Source: Planctomycetota bacterium (GTDB lineage Bacteria; Planctomycetota; Uabimicrobiia; Uabimicrobiales; JABWCH01). From it: 36,203 nucleotides of DNA. The notes under the pieces were generated by a model that was not told the origin of the DNA, did not search any database, and was given only the letters and a program-made list of their open reading frames with translations. The position numbers were made by a program, and so were the translations under genes. This document shows, piece by piece, positions 8,601 to 18,614 of the stretch. Position 1 is the first letter of the stretch. Each line of letters begins with the position of its first letter. The stretch lies in assembly GCA_020057085.1 (NCBI GenBank), contig JAGVGO010000261.1, positions 1 through 36,203 of the forward strand. The letters run 5' to 3'.

Positions 8601-10579
8601 TTTCCGGCGACAATACCGAAGACAGAATCGTGACAGCGGAAGAAGAGAAAGAGTTTTTGTATTTTTCACTCGCCGAAATATTGCCTTGTTACGAACCCAA
8701 GGCAATTCAGATCGCCCAATGGCTGCTGGAAAACGGAAGCCAGCGCGTAAAGCTGGCAGTGCTTTCGCGTTGCAATATGATTCCAACGCAACTGCGGCCG
8801 CTGCTGGCTGAAGTGTGCAGGCAAGGTGTGTTCTCGACGCAACAAGAAATGCGGACTTACACTATAGCGATTTTGGGCAGACATCTCAACTATTCTCTCG
8901 ATACGATGCAGTCTCTGTGGCGTGGATTCTTTCGCCAGGAATTATGGAACGACACGTTGCATAAACATATCTGCGGTCTGGCACAGCAAGACAATCTGCC
9001 CATGCAAAAAGCCATTCTTTATTTGTGGCGGGGTTTGGCGCGCGTTATCAAGCACTATCCGGGTGAAAAACAAGATATTATAAAAGTTGTCCGCACCATG
9101 TGGAAAAGTACGGACAGCCTTATCCGCTGTCAGGCAATGGCCAGTTCGGCCCAAATGAACGACCAAGAATTGTTGCCAAACCTGCTGGATAAAAAGACCA
9201 GCTTCTCGATTTCCGAACAAATCACAGGACTCCTGGTGAGCTTCAAGATTCAATACCGCCAGAACAAGCAGCATTTAGCCAAATTTATCCAACATTGCCT
9301 AAAAACCATCAAAGACCCGGAAGTTGCCCCACTGCTGCGCGGCATCATGCTTTATATGTGTACGTTGTACATGAACGCCAGCCAGGAGCAGTCTCCAATC
9401 CAACCTATGATGCTCATGCCATTACTGGAAGTCCCTCTGCTCGACGGTTTGCGCAGCCCTTGGCCGATTCTACGCTTTGCTTCGATCTTGGCCGTTGGCA
9501 ATATGTCGCGAGTTTCACTAAAGATGCTAGCGGTGTTGGGCAAAATCAAAGACGACGACACATGTCTTCATATCCGCGCCGCCGCTTCCGGGGTTTTGCT
9601 CGCCCACTACAGAAACAATAGCTTACCGGAATACAATGCGCTCAAGACATGGATCGAACAACAACAAGGCGAAACAGCGCGGATGTACAAACTGGCCGCT
9701 TTATGGGGCTATACCTCCTATCTGACCAACAGCCATCTGATTTCCTACAAAATCAACTCGCAGCTTGGCAGCGAACCGGAAAAGATATGGAGTTATCGGT
9801 GCCAGCGGATGTTACAGTATCTGGAACAAAATCCGGGTGAGCTGCAAGAATACATCAAGCGATTGGAATCAGTCATGGAGCTGAAGCTAGAAGACGAGAT
9901 TCTGCAAACATCTCAAGAATATTTCTATCTGCTGGTGTGGTTTTATCAGATCAGTGGGCAGACGGAAAAGGCTTTGCCGTTGGCATCCTCCACTGTCAAC
10001 AGGCTGGGACGCAAGAATATCCGGCTTACCGAATTGTGGGCTCAACTCATGGTGAAAAACAACCAATCCCCACAAGTCAAAGCCAAACTCGAACAAATGC
10101 TGCAAGAGGCCAGTCAGCCCGTACCTGACGAAGACATGAACAGGCTGGCGATACATCAGGCGTCTTTATACCGGAGCCTGGCCCAAGTGTGCCAGCAGGG
10201 AGCGGAGTACAGTTACGACATCGAACTGTTACTCAAAAATCAATATTTACTAGCGCCTCAGCAGACATTTTCACTGCGTGCCATGCTCGAATATTATTAC
10301 CTGCGCGAAGATTATCAGCAGGTCATTTTTCTGTGCCAGGAGGTGGCTTTCTATTTACCTAACGATGGTGAACCGTACATATGGCTGGCCAAGGCTTATG
10401 CCAGGCTTGGTGATCATGACAAGGGACTGAGCAGTCTCGATATTGCCTGCGATTACGGCTATTTCCACACACCGCAGCATTTAAAGATGCACCCGGAGTT
10501 TGCCGTCTGGGCAGACAGAGCCGAATACAAAAAGATAGTGGAAGACAATTTCAGTTCCAAGAACAAAAAGAACGACTGA
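5666..10579 (+). CDS. Giant membrane Ser/Thr protein kinase with TPR and HEAT-like repeats
   Basis: A 1637-aa PknB-type kinase. Residues about 15-70 form a small helical domain (HLGQSLVKDGYLTVQQLAKI), similar to the N-terminal domains of type II/IV secretion ATPases. The kinase domain (about 100-380) has the glycine loop GRGGMG (111-116), Lys133 in VALK, HRDLKPAN (His224, Asp226) and DFG (Asp244), so it should be active. One membrane helix lies at about 392-411. Beyond it are about 1200 residues of helical repeats: TPR-like (about 425-750), HEAT/ARM-like in the middle, and TPR-like again near the end (YIWLAKAYARLGDHDKG). ATG 5666 is preferred because AGGGAG lies 8 nt upstream. The kinase faces the cytoplasm and the repeats face outward. 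Substrates are unknown. Confidence 0.9.
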   Translation: MASLPHEPAENHGKESGVSGINQDIARQLQSATLVPPSILQDYLAKCSQNKQHLGQSLVKDGYLTVQQLAKILALVKTKEKSTESAAHPVAPQQGLAGEILGEHVILAELGRGGMGVVYQARHQTTGQTVALKVLLGGSQADSGQVRRFLREAESIANLHHDNIIPIYTISQDKGYHYFTMPYLTGGSFEHLLNKTDTSFAVKIEILCKIARALSHAHGKRIVHRDLKPANILLDQNGEPFLTDFGLAKNLDSNSRLTQTGNVVGTPFYMSPEQIKAAKKLDHRSDIYSLGIILYQILTGQLPFVADTPIELYCKIAEQEPPAPKSLNSAVSGPLAAICLKAIEKSPDFRYQNAETLAEDLERFLHGEKVIAQKLDVRRYFSAALRRHHLHLLWASLLVILPMLALAVVDYQARSRHKSPPPEPQAEIAKRYEDGVGKMNEQRPEEAYIYFNKALQFLLLEKKKTKQGAPHSKLDEMEKRLYLAIADAAYQAANYQEAYRVGELSLQYFSLSSATARKVRWQMACAAYHCQIFGKAEALFVRLEQELTASDNSATVSPLSGEDILLYISSIYHQGSMSFANGLWKSVRQKMERAIEIYQAKQCRYDFGPAMYLYYCASALADFEAPPTPQELTLIAGYLNTIPADLSADMGNLYRETKARYLLYVAQSAADGQKEQAAREVLSLVESCLQQRLRKGSLYYMRGRAYQFLQEYTRAKNDFISAMLRDPANLSYLRAQLELLAEYAEPSDFHNYYVDFHRDSEKVLWAKVNLFAKEFALLKGYYIPQSLSMAKGIPFSEQKFAEFYHLLQDESLRQIGEAALCSMFPWQKTTGALDEKLRQMTTPSDGQTLQKLIVAIREADQQRQMIKLLATLSQLADEDKIWDLDHFNTPEQLNLLQNLINDSRCDVLMRFLAARVLVRMPSLAVRQQLVEQYQKQDISLRIIIARALQEVEIVHTFWNKNFFAELSVFFTPQQTGLSFSGDNTEDRIVTAEEEKEFLYFSLAEILPCYEPKAIQIAQWLLENGSQRVKLAVLSRCNMIPTQLRPLLAEVCRQGVFSTQQEMRTYTIAILGRHLNYSLDTMQSLWRGFFRQELWNDTLHKHICGLAQQDNLPMQKAILYLWRGLARVIKHYPGEKQDIIKVVRTMWKSTDSLIRCQAMASSAQMNDQELLPNLLDKKTSFSISEQITGLLVSFKIQYRQNKQHLAKFIQHCLKTIKDPEVAPLLRGIMLYMCTLYMNASQEQSPIQPMMLMPLLEVPLLDGLRSPWPILRFASILAVGNMSRVSLKMLAVLGKIKDDDTCLHIRAAASGVLLAHYRNNSLPEYNALKTWIEQQQGETARMYKLAALWGYTSYLTNSHLISYKINSQLGSEPEKIWSYRCQRMLQYLEQNPGELQEYIKRLESVMELKLEDEILQTSQEYFYLLVWFYQISGQTEKALPLASSTVNRLGRKNIRLTELWAQLMVKNNQSPQVKAKLEQMLQEASQPVPDEDMNRLAIHQASLYRSLAQVCQQGAEYSYDIELLLKNQYLLAPQQTFSLRAMLEYYYLREDYQQVIFLCQEVAFYLPNDGEPYIWLAKAYARLGDHDKGLSSLDIACDYGYFHTPQHLKMHPEFAVWADRAEYKKIVEDNFSSKNKKND

Positions 10580-10643
10580 AAAAAAATCGCCCCGTCATCG
10601 ATAAAAGTGCCCTCAAGAATGTGAAGTTATTTTTAGACAGAGC

Positions 10644-13600
10644 CTAGATCGCCCTGCTTCGCTTGCTTCGGCGTAAACTTTGGCCGGTGTAGCTGTGGCG
10701 GCAGCGCATTACCTCGTCAGGTGTGCCGGCGCACACGAGTTTACCGCCCCGGTCGCCGCCTTCCGGCCCGAGGTCAACCACGAAATCGCTGCTCCTGATC
10801 ACGTCCAGGTTGTGTTCGATGAGAATAACCGTATGTCCCTGCGCGCGCAAGCGGGCGATCACGTCGAGCAGTTTTTGGATGTCGGCCGGGTGTAGTCCGG
10901 TGGTCGGCTCGTCCATGATGTAGAGCGTGTGGGCACCACCGGCCAGCGACAACTCCTTGGCCAGTTTGAGGCGCTGCGCCTCGCCGCCCGACAGGTGGGT
11001 GGTGAGCTGACCCAGCTTGATGTAGCCAAGACCGATGTCGTCTAACACCTGTAGTCTTCTGACGATCTGCGGCCTGCTGGCGAAGAGTTCCCTCACTTCT
11101 ACCACGTCCATATCGAGCACTTCGGCGATGTTTTTTCCGCGATAATGCACGGCCAGCGTGTCTTCCAGATAACGCTTGCCGTGACAAGCCTCACAGGTGA
11201 CCCACACGTCCGACAGAAAGTGCATCTCCACTTCGATCACACCTTGCCCTTGGCAAACTTCGCAGCGCCCGCCCGGCCGGTTGAACGAAAAACGTGCCGG
11301 GGTGAAGCCGCGCGTCACTGAGCCGGCCATGCTGGCGAAAACTTCGCGGATCGGCGTGAAGATATCGCAGTAGGTGGCGACATTGGAATGGGTCGAGCGC
11401 GCCAGAGGTGTCTGATCTACCACACTTAGCCTCCGCACGTTCTCTACGCCGGAGATGTAGGCAAATCCTCGTTCGGCGCTGCCGGCTATGGTGTCGCCTG
11501 CGCTTTCGCCACGTTGTTCCTTCTCGATGAAATGAGTATCGAGCGCCTTCTGCAAAATTTCCACTACCAGAGACGATTTGCCGCTGCCCGATACGCCGGT
11601 CACCACGCAAAAACGTTTGAGCGGGAAGGCCACGTCAATATTTTTCAGGTTGTGCAGGCAAGCCCCATGTATTTCGATCCAGTCGTGCGGCTTTCCCTGG
11701 GCACGCGCGATAGCGACCTGCCACTTGCCTGCAAGGTACTGGCCGGTGACAGAATTGGGGCTTTGCTCCACCGCAGCCGGCGTACCAGAGGCCACCACCG
11801 TACCACCGGCGTGGCCGGCCCCCGGCCCCATGTCAATGAGATGGTCGGCGCTTTGCATGCAGAGTGGGTCGTGCTCTACCATGACCACGGTGTTGCCGAG
11901 GTCTACCAGATTTCGCAGGGTGGCGAGCATGCGTGCGGTGTCGTGCGGGTGCAGTCCTACCGTCGGTTCGTCGAGCACATAGATGACGCCGACCAGGCGA
12001 TTGCCGATCTGGGTGGCCAGCCGGATGCGCTGTGCCTCGCCGCCCGACAGCGTGTCGCCGCGCCGGTCCAGACTGAGGTAATCGAGGCCGACATCGTACA
12101 GAAATTGCAGGCGATTCCTGATGTCCTTGATCGCCTCTTCGGCGATCTTGGCCGCTTGGGCATTCAGTCTGAGGTCGCGCAGAAAGTCGCCGGCCTCGCG
12201 GATGTTGAGGCGACAGAAGGCTGGAAGCGACATGCCGCCCACCGTCACCACGCGGTACTGCGGCTTCAGCTTCTCGCCCTGGCAGGCCGGACAAACCTCA
12301 CGCTCGTCGCTGCTGCCGCGCACCGTGCCCAGCCCGTCGCACTGCGGGCAGGCGCCGAGATAGTGGTTGAACGAGAACATACGCGGGTGCAGTTCTTCTT
12401 CCTGGTAGTAATCGCAGGCAACACAGCCTGGCACCGTGCAAAACGGTAGCGGCAGGTGCGTGTTCTCGCCGGTCCAGAAAAACGCCACCCCCTTGCCCAT
12501 GCCAAACGCCGTCTCGAAATTGGCGGCCAGGCGTGACAGGTTACTTTGCTCGGCGCTTACGCGGTCAATGACCAGATGGATTGGGGCGCGCGGGATGCTG
12601 GCGGGCAATTCCTCCAGCCGCTGCATCTGTCCCTTGATGCACACCCGCACAAAGCCTTGCCGCAACAGTTCCTTGGCATATTTTCTGAGTTCGCAGGGTG
12701 AACTCAAGGTGAACTCTTTGTGCGCACCCGGCCAGCAGAGCGGCGACAGCACCATGCCGTTTTGTCCGCTGAACTGCGCCACCACGCTGGCGGCCGCCGT
12801 ACTCGGCGAGTAGGCCTTGAGTTCCTGGTTGCACTCCGGACAGTGGGCAATGCCGATGCGCGCGTAGATGATGCGCAGGTAGTCGTAGATTTCGGTCATA
12901 GTTGCGACGGTCGAGCGCGGGTTGGCCGAGGCGGTCTTCTGGTCTATCGAAATGGCCGGCGCCAGCCCGTCCACGCCATCCACCTCGCCGTGATCTAGCC
13001 GTCCCAAAAAACGGCGGGCATAGGTGGAAAGCGACTCGAGGAACATGCGCTGCCCCTCGGCAAACAAGGTGTCGAATACCAAAGACGACTTGCCGCTGCC
13101 GGAAACGCCGGTTACCACGGTCATCTTGTGCCACGGGATGGTGACGTTGATGTTTTGCAAATTGTGCTTGGTAGCGCCGCGCACGACAATGTCGCGGTTG
13201 GCGTTTTCGTGTTTGACGCACGGGCGAGAGGTGGCGGTCGTCCGTTGTTCGAGCGTCAACATTTTCATGGCGAAATATTCGCGCAAAGCGGTGCCGGTAT
13301 GCGAGCGTGCGCACGCCATGACGCTTTCGGGCGGCCCTGCCACCACCACTTCGCCACCTTCGGCACCGCCTTCGGGGCCGAGGTCAATGATCCAGTCAGC
13401 CACCTTGATGACATCCATATTGTGCTCGATGACGAGGACGGTGTTGCCCTGGTCAACCAGTTGTTGCAAGGCGGCGAGCAGGTTCTTGATGTCGGCCACG
13501 TGCAGCCCGGTGGTCGGTTCGTCCAGTATATACAATGTTTTTCGGCTCACACGGCTCTGCAGCTCGCGCACTATCTTGATGCGCTGCGCTTCGCCGCCCG

Positions 13601-16058
13601 ACAGATTCGGTGACGGCTGGCCGAGCCGAATGTAGCCAAGCCCCACGGCGAGCATGACGGAAAGGGCCGGCTTCAGTTTCGGATGGTTCTCGAAAAAAAG
13701 AGCCGCCTCGTTCACCGTCATTTCGAGCACGTCGGCTATGTTCTTGTTGCGGTAGTGGATTTCCAGTGTCTCGCGGTTGAAGCGCAGACCGTTGCACTCT
13801 TCGCAAGGTATCCATACGCTCGGCAGAAACTGCATTTCGATCTCTTTGTAGCCGAGCCCTTCGCACATCTGGCAACGTCCCTCGCTCACGTTGAAGGAGA
13901 AACGACCGACCTGGTAGCCGCGCGCGCGTGCTTCGGGCAGCATGCTGAAGAGTTCGCGGATGTCGTCGAAAATTTTGGTGTAAGTGGCTGGGTTGCTGCG
14001 CGGCGTGCGGCCGATAGGCGACTGGTCAACCTCAACCACGCGCTTGATCAGCTCGACGCCGAGAAGTTTTTTGTGTGGGCCGGGCACCTCGCTGCTGCCG
14101 TACAAATGGCGCGCGACTGCGCGGTAGAGCACGTCGTCGAGCAGGGACGATTTACCGCTGCCGGAAACGCCTGTCACCGCCACAAAGAGGCCGAGCGGAA
14201 TGGCGACATCAATGTTCTTGAGATTGTGCGCAGCGGCCCCCACAATGGTCAGCCATTCACTGTCGGGCACACGTCGCGCCACGGGGCTGGCTATTTCCTG
14301 GACACCTGTGAGGTACTGGGCGGTGAGCGATTCGCGGACGTAAGCGATCTGCGCGAGAGTCCCTTCGGCGACGACCCTGCCGCCCTCCTGACCGGCACCA
14401 GGCCCCATGTCAACCAGGTGGTCGGCGGCACGCATGGTTTCTTCGTCGTGCTCGATCACCAGCACGGTGTTGCCGAGATCGCGCAGTTCTTGCAGCGACA
14501 GGAGGAGCTGCTTGTTGTCGCGTGCGTGCAGGCCGATGGACGGCTCGTCGAGAATGTAGAGAACTCCCTGTAGCCCTGCGCCGAGCTGGCGTGCCAGGCG
14601 GATGCGTTGCATTTCACCGCCGGCCAGCGTGTTGCCGTGCCGTTCGAGTGTCAGGTAGGCCAGCCCCAGATGGTGCAAAAACATCAGGCGCGTGGTCAGC
14701 TCGTGGAAAATTTCGCTGCCGATTGTTTCTTCCTGCGGTGACAGGGCGACGCCGCGCAAAAAGGCCAAAAGTTCGCTCACCCGCATGGCGCTTACCTGAG
14801 CTATGTTGTGGTCGTGGAACAACACATGGCGGCTCTCGCTGCGTAACCGCGTGCCCTGACAGTCCGTGCACGGATAGACATTGAGGAAGCGGCGCAGTTG
14901 GTAGAGATGCCATTTTTCGAATATCTGCTGCAACACCGGAATCACACCGGGAAAATAACGAGCGCGGGGTTGGTCTTTGCCCTCGCTATTTCCGTACAGC
15001 AACGTCTGCTGAAAGTCGGGCGGCAGCTCCTGCCACGGCGTGTCGAGCGACAAACCAGAGGCCTCTGCCAGTTCGACGATATCGCTCATGCCGTAGCGAT
15101 GGGAAAAGAGGAGTTCCCCCTCTTTGTTGAAGCATTGCAAGGCTCCTTCATTGAGCGACAGGGTGGGGTCCGGCACCAGGAATCTGGCGTCGAACTCTTC
15201 GTAGCTGCCGCTGCCGTTACAGGTCGGGCAGGCGCCTTCCGGACTGTTGAAAGAGAAGAGGCGCGGTTCGAGTTCCGGAATGCTGAAACCGCAGTGCGGG
15301 CAGGCACGGTGCACCGAAAAGATGTCGTAGGCATTGTCGTCGCCGGCAAAAGCGACCAGTCCGTTGCCGATCTTGGTGGCGTGTTCGATGTCTTCGCGCA
15401 ACCGCGACAACGCAGGCTGGGCGATGACAAGGCGGTCGAGCACAAGTTCCAAAGTATGTTTTTCGTAGCGCGACAGCTTGATCTCCGTTTTCTCGTCGAG
15501 ACGATGTATCTCGCCGTCCGCACGCACGCGCACGAAGCCATCGGCACGCCACTGTGCCAGCTCCTTGCGGTACTCGCCCTTGCGCTCGACGATCATGGGG
15601 GCCAGAATGAGCATCTCCTTCTCCGCATAGCGGCTGAGAGCGAGGCGCGCGATCTGGTCGGTGCTTTGTTTAGCCACTGCCACATGGCAGTTGGGGCAGT
15701 GGGGCGTGCCGAGACGCGCAAACAAGAGCCGCAGGTAGTCATAGATGGCGGTGATGGTGCCCACCGTCGAACGCGAGCTGGCGCCGCGCCGTTTCTGGTC
15801 AATGCACACGGTGGGTGAGATGCCGTCAATGCGTTCTACTTTCGGTTTTTCCATGTTGCCCAAAAACTGGCGCGCATAGGGTGAAAGAGACTCGATGAAA
15901 CGACGCTGCCCTTCCTTGTACAAGGTGTCAAAAGCCAAAGACGATTTGCCGGAGCCGGAGACGCCGGTAATGACAGTGAGCGTGTGGCGAGGGATACGCA
16001 GGGAAATGTTCTGCAAATTGTTCTCGCGCGCGCCTTCAATTTCGATGTAATCTTGCAT
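10644..16058 (-). CDS. uvrA: Tandem (double-length) excinuclease ABC subunit A
   Basis: UvrA finds DNA damage and loads UvrB in nucleotide excision repair. At 1804 aa this is two UvrA units in one chain, the second starting near residue 948. Four Walker A motifs GVSGSGKSS occur, near residues 32, 631, 981 and 1487. Four ABC signatures follow, each with a Walker B of the DEPxxGLH type. Cys-x2-Cys zinc motifs (CPHCGF, CPTCNG, CQMCEG, CEECNG, CPQCDG, CEVCQG) recur in both halves. The first signature is unusual: [12 protein letters not shown] instead of [12 protein letters not shown]. Fused UvrA is known in chlamydiae and planctomycetes. ATG 16058 is chosen over an upstream TTG; neither has a strong ribosome site. 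It lies 52 bp after argS on the same strand. Confidence 0.95.
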   Translation of the reverse strand: MQDYIEIEGARENNLQNISLRIPRHTLTVITGVSGSGKSSLAFDTLYKEGQRRFIESLSPYARQFLGNMEKPKVERIDGISPTVCIDQKRRGASSRSTVGTITAIYDYLRLLFARLGTPHCPNCHVAVAKQSTDQIARLALSRYAEKEMLILAPMIVERKGEYRKELAQWRADGFVRVRADGEIHRLDEKTEIKLSRYEKHTLELVLDRLVIAQPALSRLREDIEHATKIGNGLVAFAGDDNAYDIFSVHRACPHCGFSIPELEPRLFSFNSPEGACPTCNGSGSYEEFDARFLVPDPTLSLNEGALQCFNKEGELLFSHRYGMSDIVELAEASGLSLDTPWQELPPDFQQTLLYGNSEGKDQPRARYFPGVIPVLQQIFEKWHLYQLRRFLNVYPCTDCQGTRLRSESRHVLFHDHNIAQVSAMRVSELLAFLRGVALSPQEETIGSEIFHELTTRLMFLHHLGLAYLTLERHGNTLAGGEMQRIRLARQLGAGLQGVLYILDEPSIGLHARDNKQLLLSLQELRDLGNTVLVIEHDEETMRAADHLVDMGPGAGQEGGRVVAEGTLAQIAYVRESLTAQYLTGVQEIASPVARRVPDSEWLTIVGAAAHNLKNIDVAIPLGLFVAVTGVSGSGKSSLLDDVLYRAVARHLYGSSEVPGPHKKLLGVELIKRVVEVDQSPIGRTPRSNPATYTKIFDDIRELFSMLPEARARGYQVGRFSFNVSEGRCQMCEGLGYKEIEMQFLPSVWIPCEECNGLRFNRETLEIHYRNKNIADVLEMTVNEAALFFENHPKLKPALSVMLAVGLGYIRLGQPSPNLSGGEAQRIKIVRELQSRVSRKTLYILDEPTTGLHVADIKNLLAALQQLVDQGNTVLVIEHNMDVIKVADWIIDLGPEGGAEGGEVVVAGPPESVMACARSHTGTALREYFAMKMLTLEQRTTATSRPCVKHENANRDIVVRGATKHNLQNINVTIPWHKMTVVTGVSGSGKSSLVFDTLFAEGQRMFLESLSTYARRFLGRLDHGEVDGVDGLAPAISIDQKTASANPRSTVATMTEIYDYLRIIYARIGIAHCPECNQELKAYSPSTAAASVVAQFSGQNGMVLSPLCWPGAHKEFTLSSPCELRKYAKELLRQGFVRVCIKGQMQRLEELPASIPRAPIHLVIDRVSAEQSNLSRLAANFETAFGMGKGVAFFWTGENTHLPLPFCTVPGCVACDYYQEEELHPRMFSFNHYLGACPQCDGLGTVRGSSDEREVCPACQGEKLKPQYRVVTVGGMSLPAFCRLNIREAGDFLRDLRLNAQAAKIAEEAIKDIRNRLQFLYDVGLDYLSLDRRGDTLSGGEAQRIRLATQIGNRLVGVIYVLDEPTVGLHPHDTARMLATLRNLVDLGNTVVMVEHDPLCMQSADHLIDMGPGAGHAGGTVVASGTPAAVEQSPNSVTGQYLAGKWQVAIARAQGKPHDWIEIHGACLHNLKNIDVAFPLKRFCVVTGVSGSGKSSLVVEILQKALDTHFIEKEQRGESAGDTIAGSAERGFAYISGVENVRRLSVVDQTPLARSTHSNVATYCDIFTPIREVFASMAGSVTRGFTPARFSFNRPGGRCEVCQGQGVIEVEMHFLSDVWVTCEACHGKRYLEDTLAVHYRGKNIAEVLDMDVVEVRELFASRPQIVRRLQVLDDIGLGYIKLGQLTTHLSGGEAQRLKLAKELSLAGGAHTLYIMDEPTTGLHPADIQKLLDVIARLRAQGHTVILIEHNLDVIRSSDFVVDLGPEGGDRGGKLVCAGTPDEVMRCRHSYTGQSLRRSKRSRAI

Positions 16059-16110
16059 GGGTAGGTCTTTCAAAGGAAAGGGCTTGGTGGTCTGGTAAAA
16101 ACGGCACTCC

Positions 16111-18120
16111 CTACATGTTCTCCGGGGTGTTGACGCCGAGAAGTGACATGCCGATACGGATTACGTCTGCCACAGCCTGTGCCAACTTCAGCCGTGCATT
16201 GCGCAGCGCCGTATTCTCCGCCTTGAGCATGTCGCCTTTGATCACCGGATGCAGTGCGTACATCCTGGCATAATTTTTGGTGAGTGACAACAGGTAGTTG
16301 GCGATGGGGCTACTGTCGTAAGAACGGCCAGAGGTGAGTACGATGTCAGGGAATTCGCAGAGTTGGCGCGTTACCGCCATTTCTTCCGGCGCGTTAAGCA
16401 GCCCGTAGTCAACATCGCTAAGTTTTTTCATGTCGATTTGGTGCTCGTCGGCCGCCTTACGCAACATGTTGCAGATGCGTGCGTGCGAATATTGGATAGC
16501 CGGGCCGGTGTCACCGGTAAACTCGATGGTCTGGCACGGATCGAACTGGATGTTTTTGTCCATGGACACCTGTAGTACAAAAACTTTGAGCGCCGCCAAG
16601 GCGATAGAAAGAGCCGTTTCATCTAACTTGTCGGCCGACACGCGCAGTTGCTCTTTCATTTCCTGCATTTTTTCTTTCGCCCGCGCCACCATCTCCGAGA
16701 TCAGATCGTCGGCGTCAACGGCGGTACCTTCGCGGCTTTTGATCTTGCCCATGCCGTGCGGCAGCGTCACCATGCCGTAGTAGATGTGGTGGCAGTGTTC
16801 GGCCCAAGGAAAGCCAAGGAGTTTCAGCGCAGAGAACAGAATCTTGAAGTGCAGTATCTGTTCGTCGGCTACCACATAGAGTGAATCGGTGAGTTCAAAA
16901 TCCTTGAATTTGAGAATGGCCGTGCCAATGTCCTGGGTCATGTAGACAGACGTACCGTCGGCGCGGAGCAGCAATTTGTCCTTGAGCTGGATACCTTCAA
17001 ACCATCTGGGTGACACCTCGTGCAATTTGTCGGCGCTCACCCATATCGAGCCATCTGGCTGGCGGTAGAAGACACCCTTCTTCACTCCTTCCTCCACCTG
17101 ATCGCGGCCAAGCGTGTAGGTATCGCTTTCATAGTAGAACTTGTCGAACTTGCAGCCCAGCGTGTCATAGGTCGTCCGAAAACCATCGAGTACCCAGCCG
17201 TTCATTTTCTGCCACAGGGCGCGTACCTTGGGGTCGTTCTGCTCCCAATTGCGCAGCATCTCCATCGCTTCACCATAAAGCTGTGACTGAGCGAGAAACT
17301 CCTGCTCGAATTTTTCGCCGTCGTCGCCGAGCTGGCGCAGCTCATGTTGCAGTTTCTGCTTCGCCGTCGGGTCTTTACAAGCCTTGATCTCTTCGCGCAG
17401 CGATTTTTCGTAATCCTTGCCGAATTTTTTCAGAGCGATGTTCTTGCTCGCCGCGTACTCTTCGCGTTCTTTCTTGAGCGCGTTTTCAAACTGTACGTAG
17501 AATTGTCCTACCAAATGGTCGCCCTTGACACCCGACAACTGGGGCGTGGTATCATTGCCCCATTTGTCATAGGCGAGCATGGATTTGCAGATGTGTACAC
17601 CGCGGTCGTTGACGAGATTTGCCTTGACCACACCGTAGCCGCAGAATTCTAGCACATTGGCAAGTGCCATGCCGATCAGGTTGTTACGCACGTGGCCGAT
17701 GTGGAGCGGTTTATTGGTGTTGGGCGACGAATATTCCACCATCACCCGCCGCCCCTTGCCATCCTGAGAGCGGCCAAAATTTTCCTTGCTTTTGCAGATT
17801 GTTTCACACACCACGCCGATAAATTGTCCGGCCTCTACCTGAATGTTGAGGTAAGGCCCGGCGGCCTCTAGTTTGCGGATGGACGACGTCGCGACGAAAT
17901 TCTCCGCCACTGCCGCCGCCACCAGTGCCGGGTTTTTCTTGAGTTTTTTCGCCAGGTTGAAACAAGGATAAGCAAATTCGCCGAGTTCCAGACTGGGTGG
18001 TTTTTCCAAAACAATGTCGCCGGCGGTGATGCCGCTGTCCGGGAATTTTTGCTGCACGCTGGCAGCCAGTGACTCCTTGAGACCTAAGAGATACTGGCCA
18101 AGTTCAGGATAAGTAGACAT
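16111..18120 (-). CDS. argS: Arginyl-tRNA synthetase
   Basis: Charges tRNA-Arg with arginine, using ATP, in the cytoplasm. The 669-aa protein has an N-terminal Arg-specific domain (about 1-110), then the class I signature in YSSPNTNKPLHIGHVRNN (HIGH motif near residue 140). The class I catalytic core follows, with GMGKIKSREGTAVDADDL as the KMSKS-region equivalent. The C-terminal DALR anticodon-binding domain includes SLTKNYARMYALHPV. It is about 80-100 residues longer than many bacterial ArgRS, because of a charged helical insert after the HIGH motif (about 205-285). AAAGGA lies 9 nt before the ATG. uvrA follows in the same direction, so the two are probably cotranscribed. Confidence 0.96.
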   Translation of the reverse strand: MSTYPELGQYLLGLKESLAASVQQKFPDSGITAGDIVLEKPPSLELGEFAYPCFNLAKKLKKNPALVAAAVAENFVATSSIRKLEAAGPYLNIQVEAGQFIGVVCETICKSKENFGRSQDGKGRRVMVEYSSPNTNKPLHIGHVRNNLIGMALANVLEFCGYGVVKANLVNDRGVHICKSMLAYDKWGNDTTPQLSGVKGDHLVGQFYVQFENALKKEREEYAASKNIALKKFGKDYEKSLREEIKACKDPTAKQKLQHELRQLGDDGEKFEQEFLAQSQLYGEAMEMLRNWEQNDPKVRALWQKMNGWVLDGFRTTYDTLGCKFDKFYYESDTYTLGRDQVEEGVKKGVFYRQPDGSIWVSADKLHEVSPRWFEGIQLKDKLLLRADGTSVYMTQDIGTAILKFKDFELTDSLYVVADEQILHFKILFSALKLLGFPWAEHCHHIYYGMVTLPHGMGKIKSREGTAVDADDLISEMVARAKEKMQEMKEQLRVSADKLDETALSIALAALKVFVLQVSMDKNIQFDPCQTIEFTGDTGPAIQYSHARICNMLRKAADEHQIDMKKLSDVDYGLLNAPEEMAVTRQLCEFPDIVLTSGRSYDSSPIANYLLSLTKNYARMYALHPVIKGDMLKAENTALRNARLKLAQAVADVIRIGMSLLGVNTPENM

Positions 18121-18201
18121 GAACGGGAAATCCTTTCTTGTGAAACGAGCTATTGCGGAGAGCTACGGAAGCAATTTGCCTGCACCACGCCAAAAATCAT
18201 C

Positions 18202-18239
18202 AAAAATGTTACTTTGCCCCCTAATTATTGGATACGCCC
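18202..18239. mobile_element. Solo right end of the MITE family
   Basis: The 24 bases ending GGATACGCCC at 18239 are identical to the right end of the 4069-4218 element, and similarity continues leftward through AAAAA(T/G)... to about 18202. No matching left end or 9-bp target duplication is present nearby, so this is a truncated copy or a different internal deletion. Confidence 0.72.
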
Positions 18240-18504
18240 CCACCAGATCCTTGGCTTCAGGGTCTACCATAACGCACCACATCCAACGCCCGCCAGGCAC
18301 TATTTCGCATTCGATGAGATGACGCTCAATCGGTTGCGAATCGGCGTAGAGCATGTAATAATATTCAGTAGTGTAGCAAACGAATCAACAGGTTGCAAAA
18401 CAAAAATTGCAACTTTGCCAGTAGAAGCCGGTTGCGCAGATCGCCTCGCAGGCCTTACGCGCACTGGGAGACAGAAGGTTACAAAATCAAATGAAAAAAA
18501 GGGA

Positions 18505-18533
18505 TAGACAATAACAACAAAGCATTTTATAAT
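18505..18533 (+). promoter_or_regulatory. Sigma-70-type promoter
   Basis: TAGACA (18505-18510) and a perfect TATAAT (18528-18533) are separated by exactly 17 bp. The -10 box lies about 80 bp before the 595-aa membrane protein and probably drives it and the following pair. Confidence 0.6.
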
Positions 18534-18614
18534 GGCTAAAACTTATGAAGCCCTGCCATTGGCATTGGCGACCGTCAAACACAAAAAAATTGGCTACCGA
18601 GTAGAGAGAGACTT

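Larger units (their letters stand above)
18121..18614. other. Intergenic region with MITE end, small hairpin and decayed ORF
   Basis: No intact gene is supported. A minus-strand frame (18163-18354, 63 codons) contains a plausible protein-like stretch but lacks a ribosome site and runs through the MITE fragment, so it looks decayed. GTTGCAA/TTGCAAC (18392-18413) can form a 7-bp hairpin. A good promoter for the next gene lies at 18505-18533. Confidence 0.5.

Noticed and set aside
13683-14573. 296-codon plus-strand frame inside uvrA
   Set aside because: Antisense shadow of the conserved, GC-rich UvrA coding sequence; the same applies to frames at 11514-12449 and 14898-15818.
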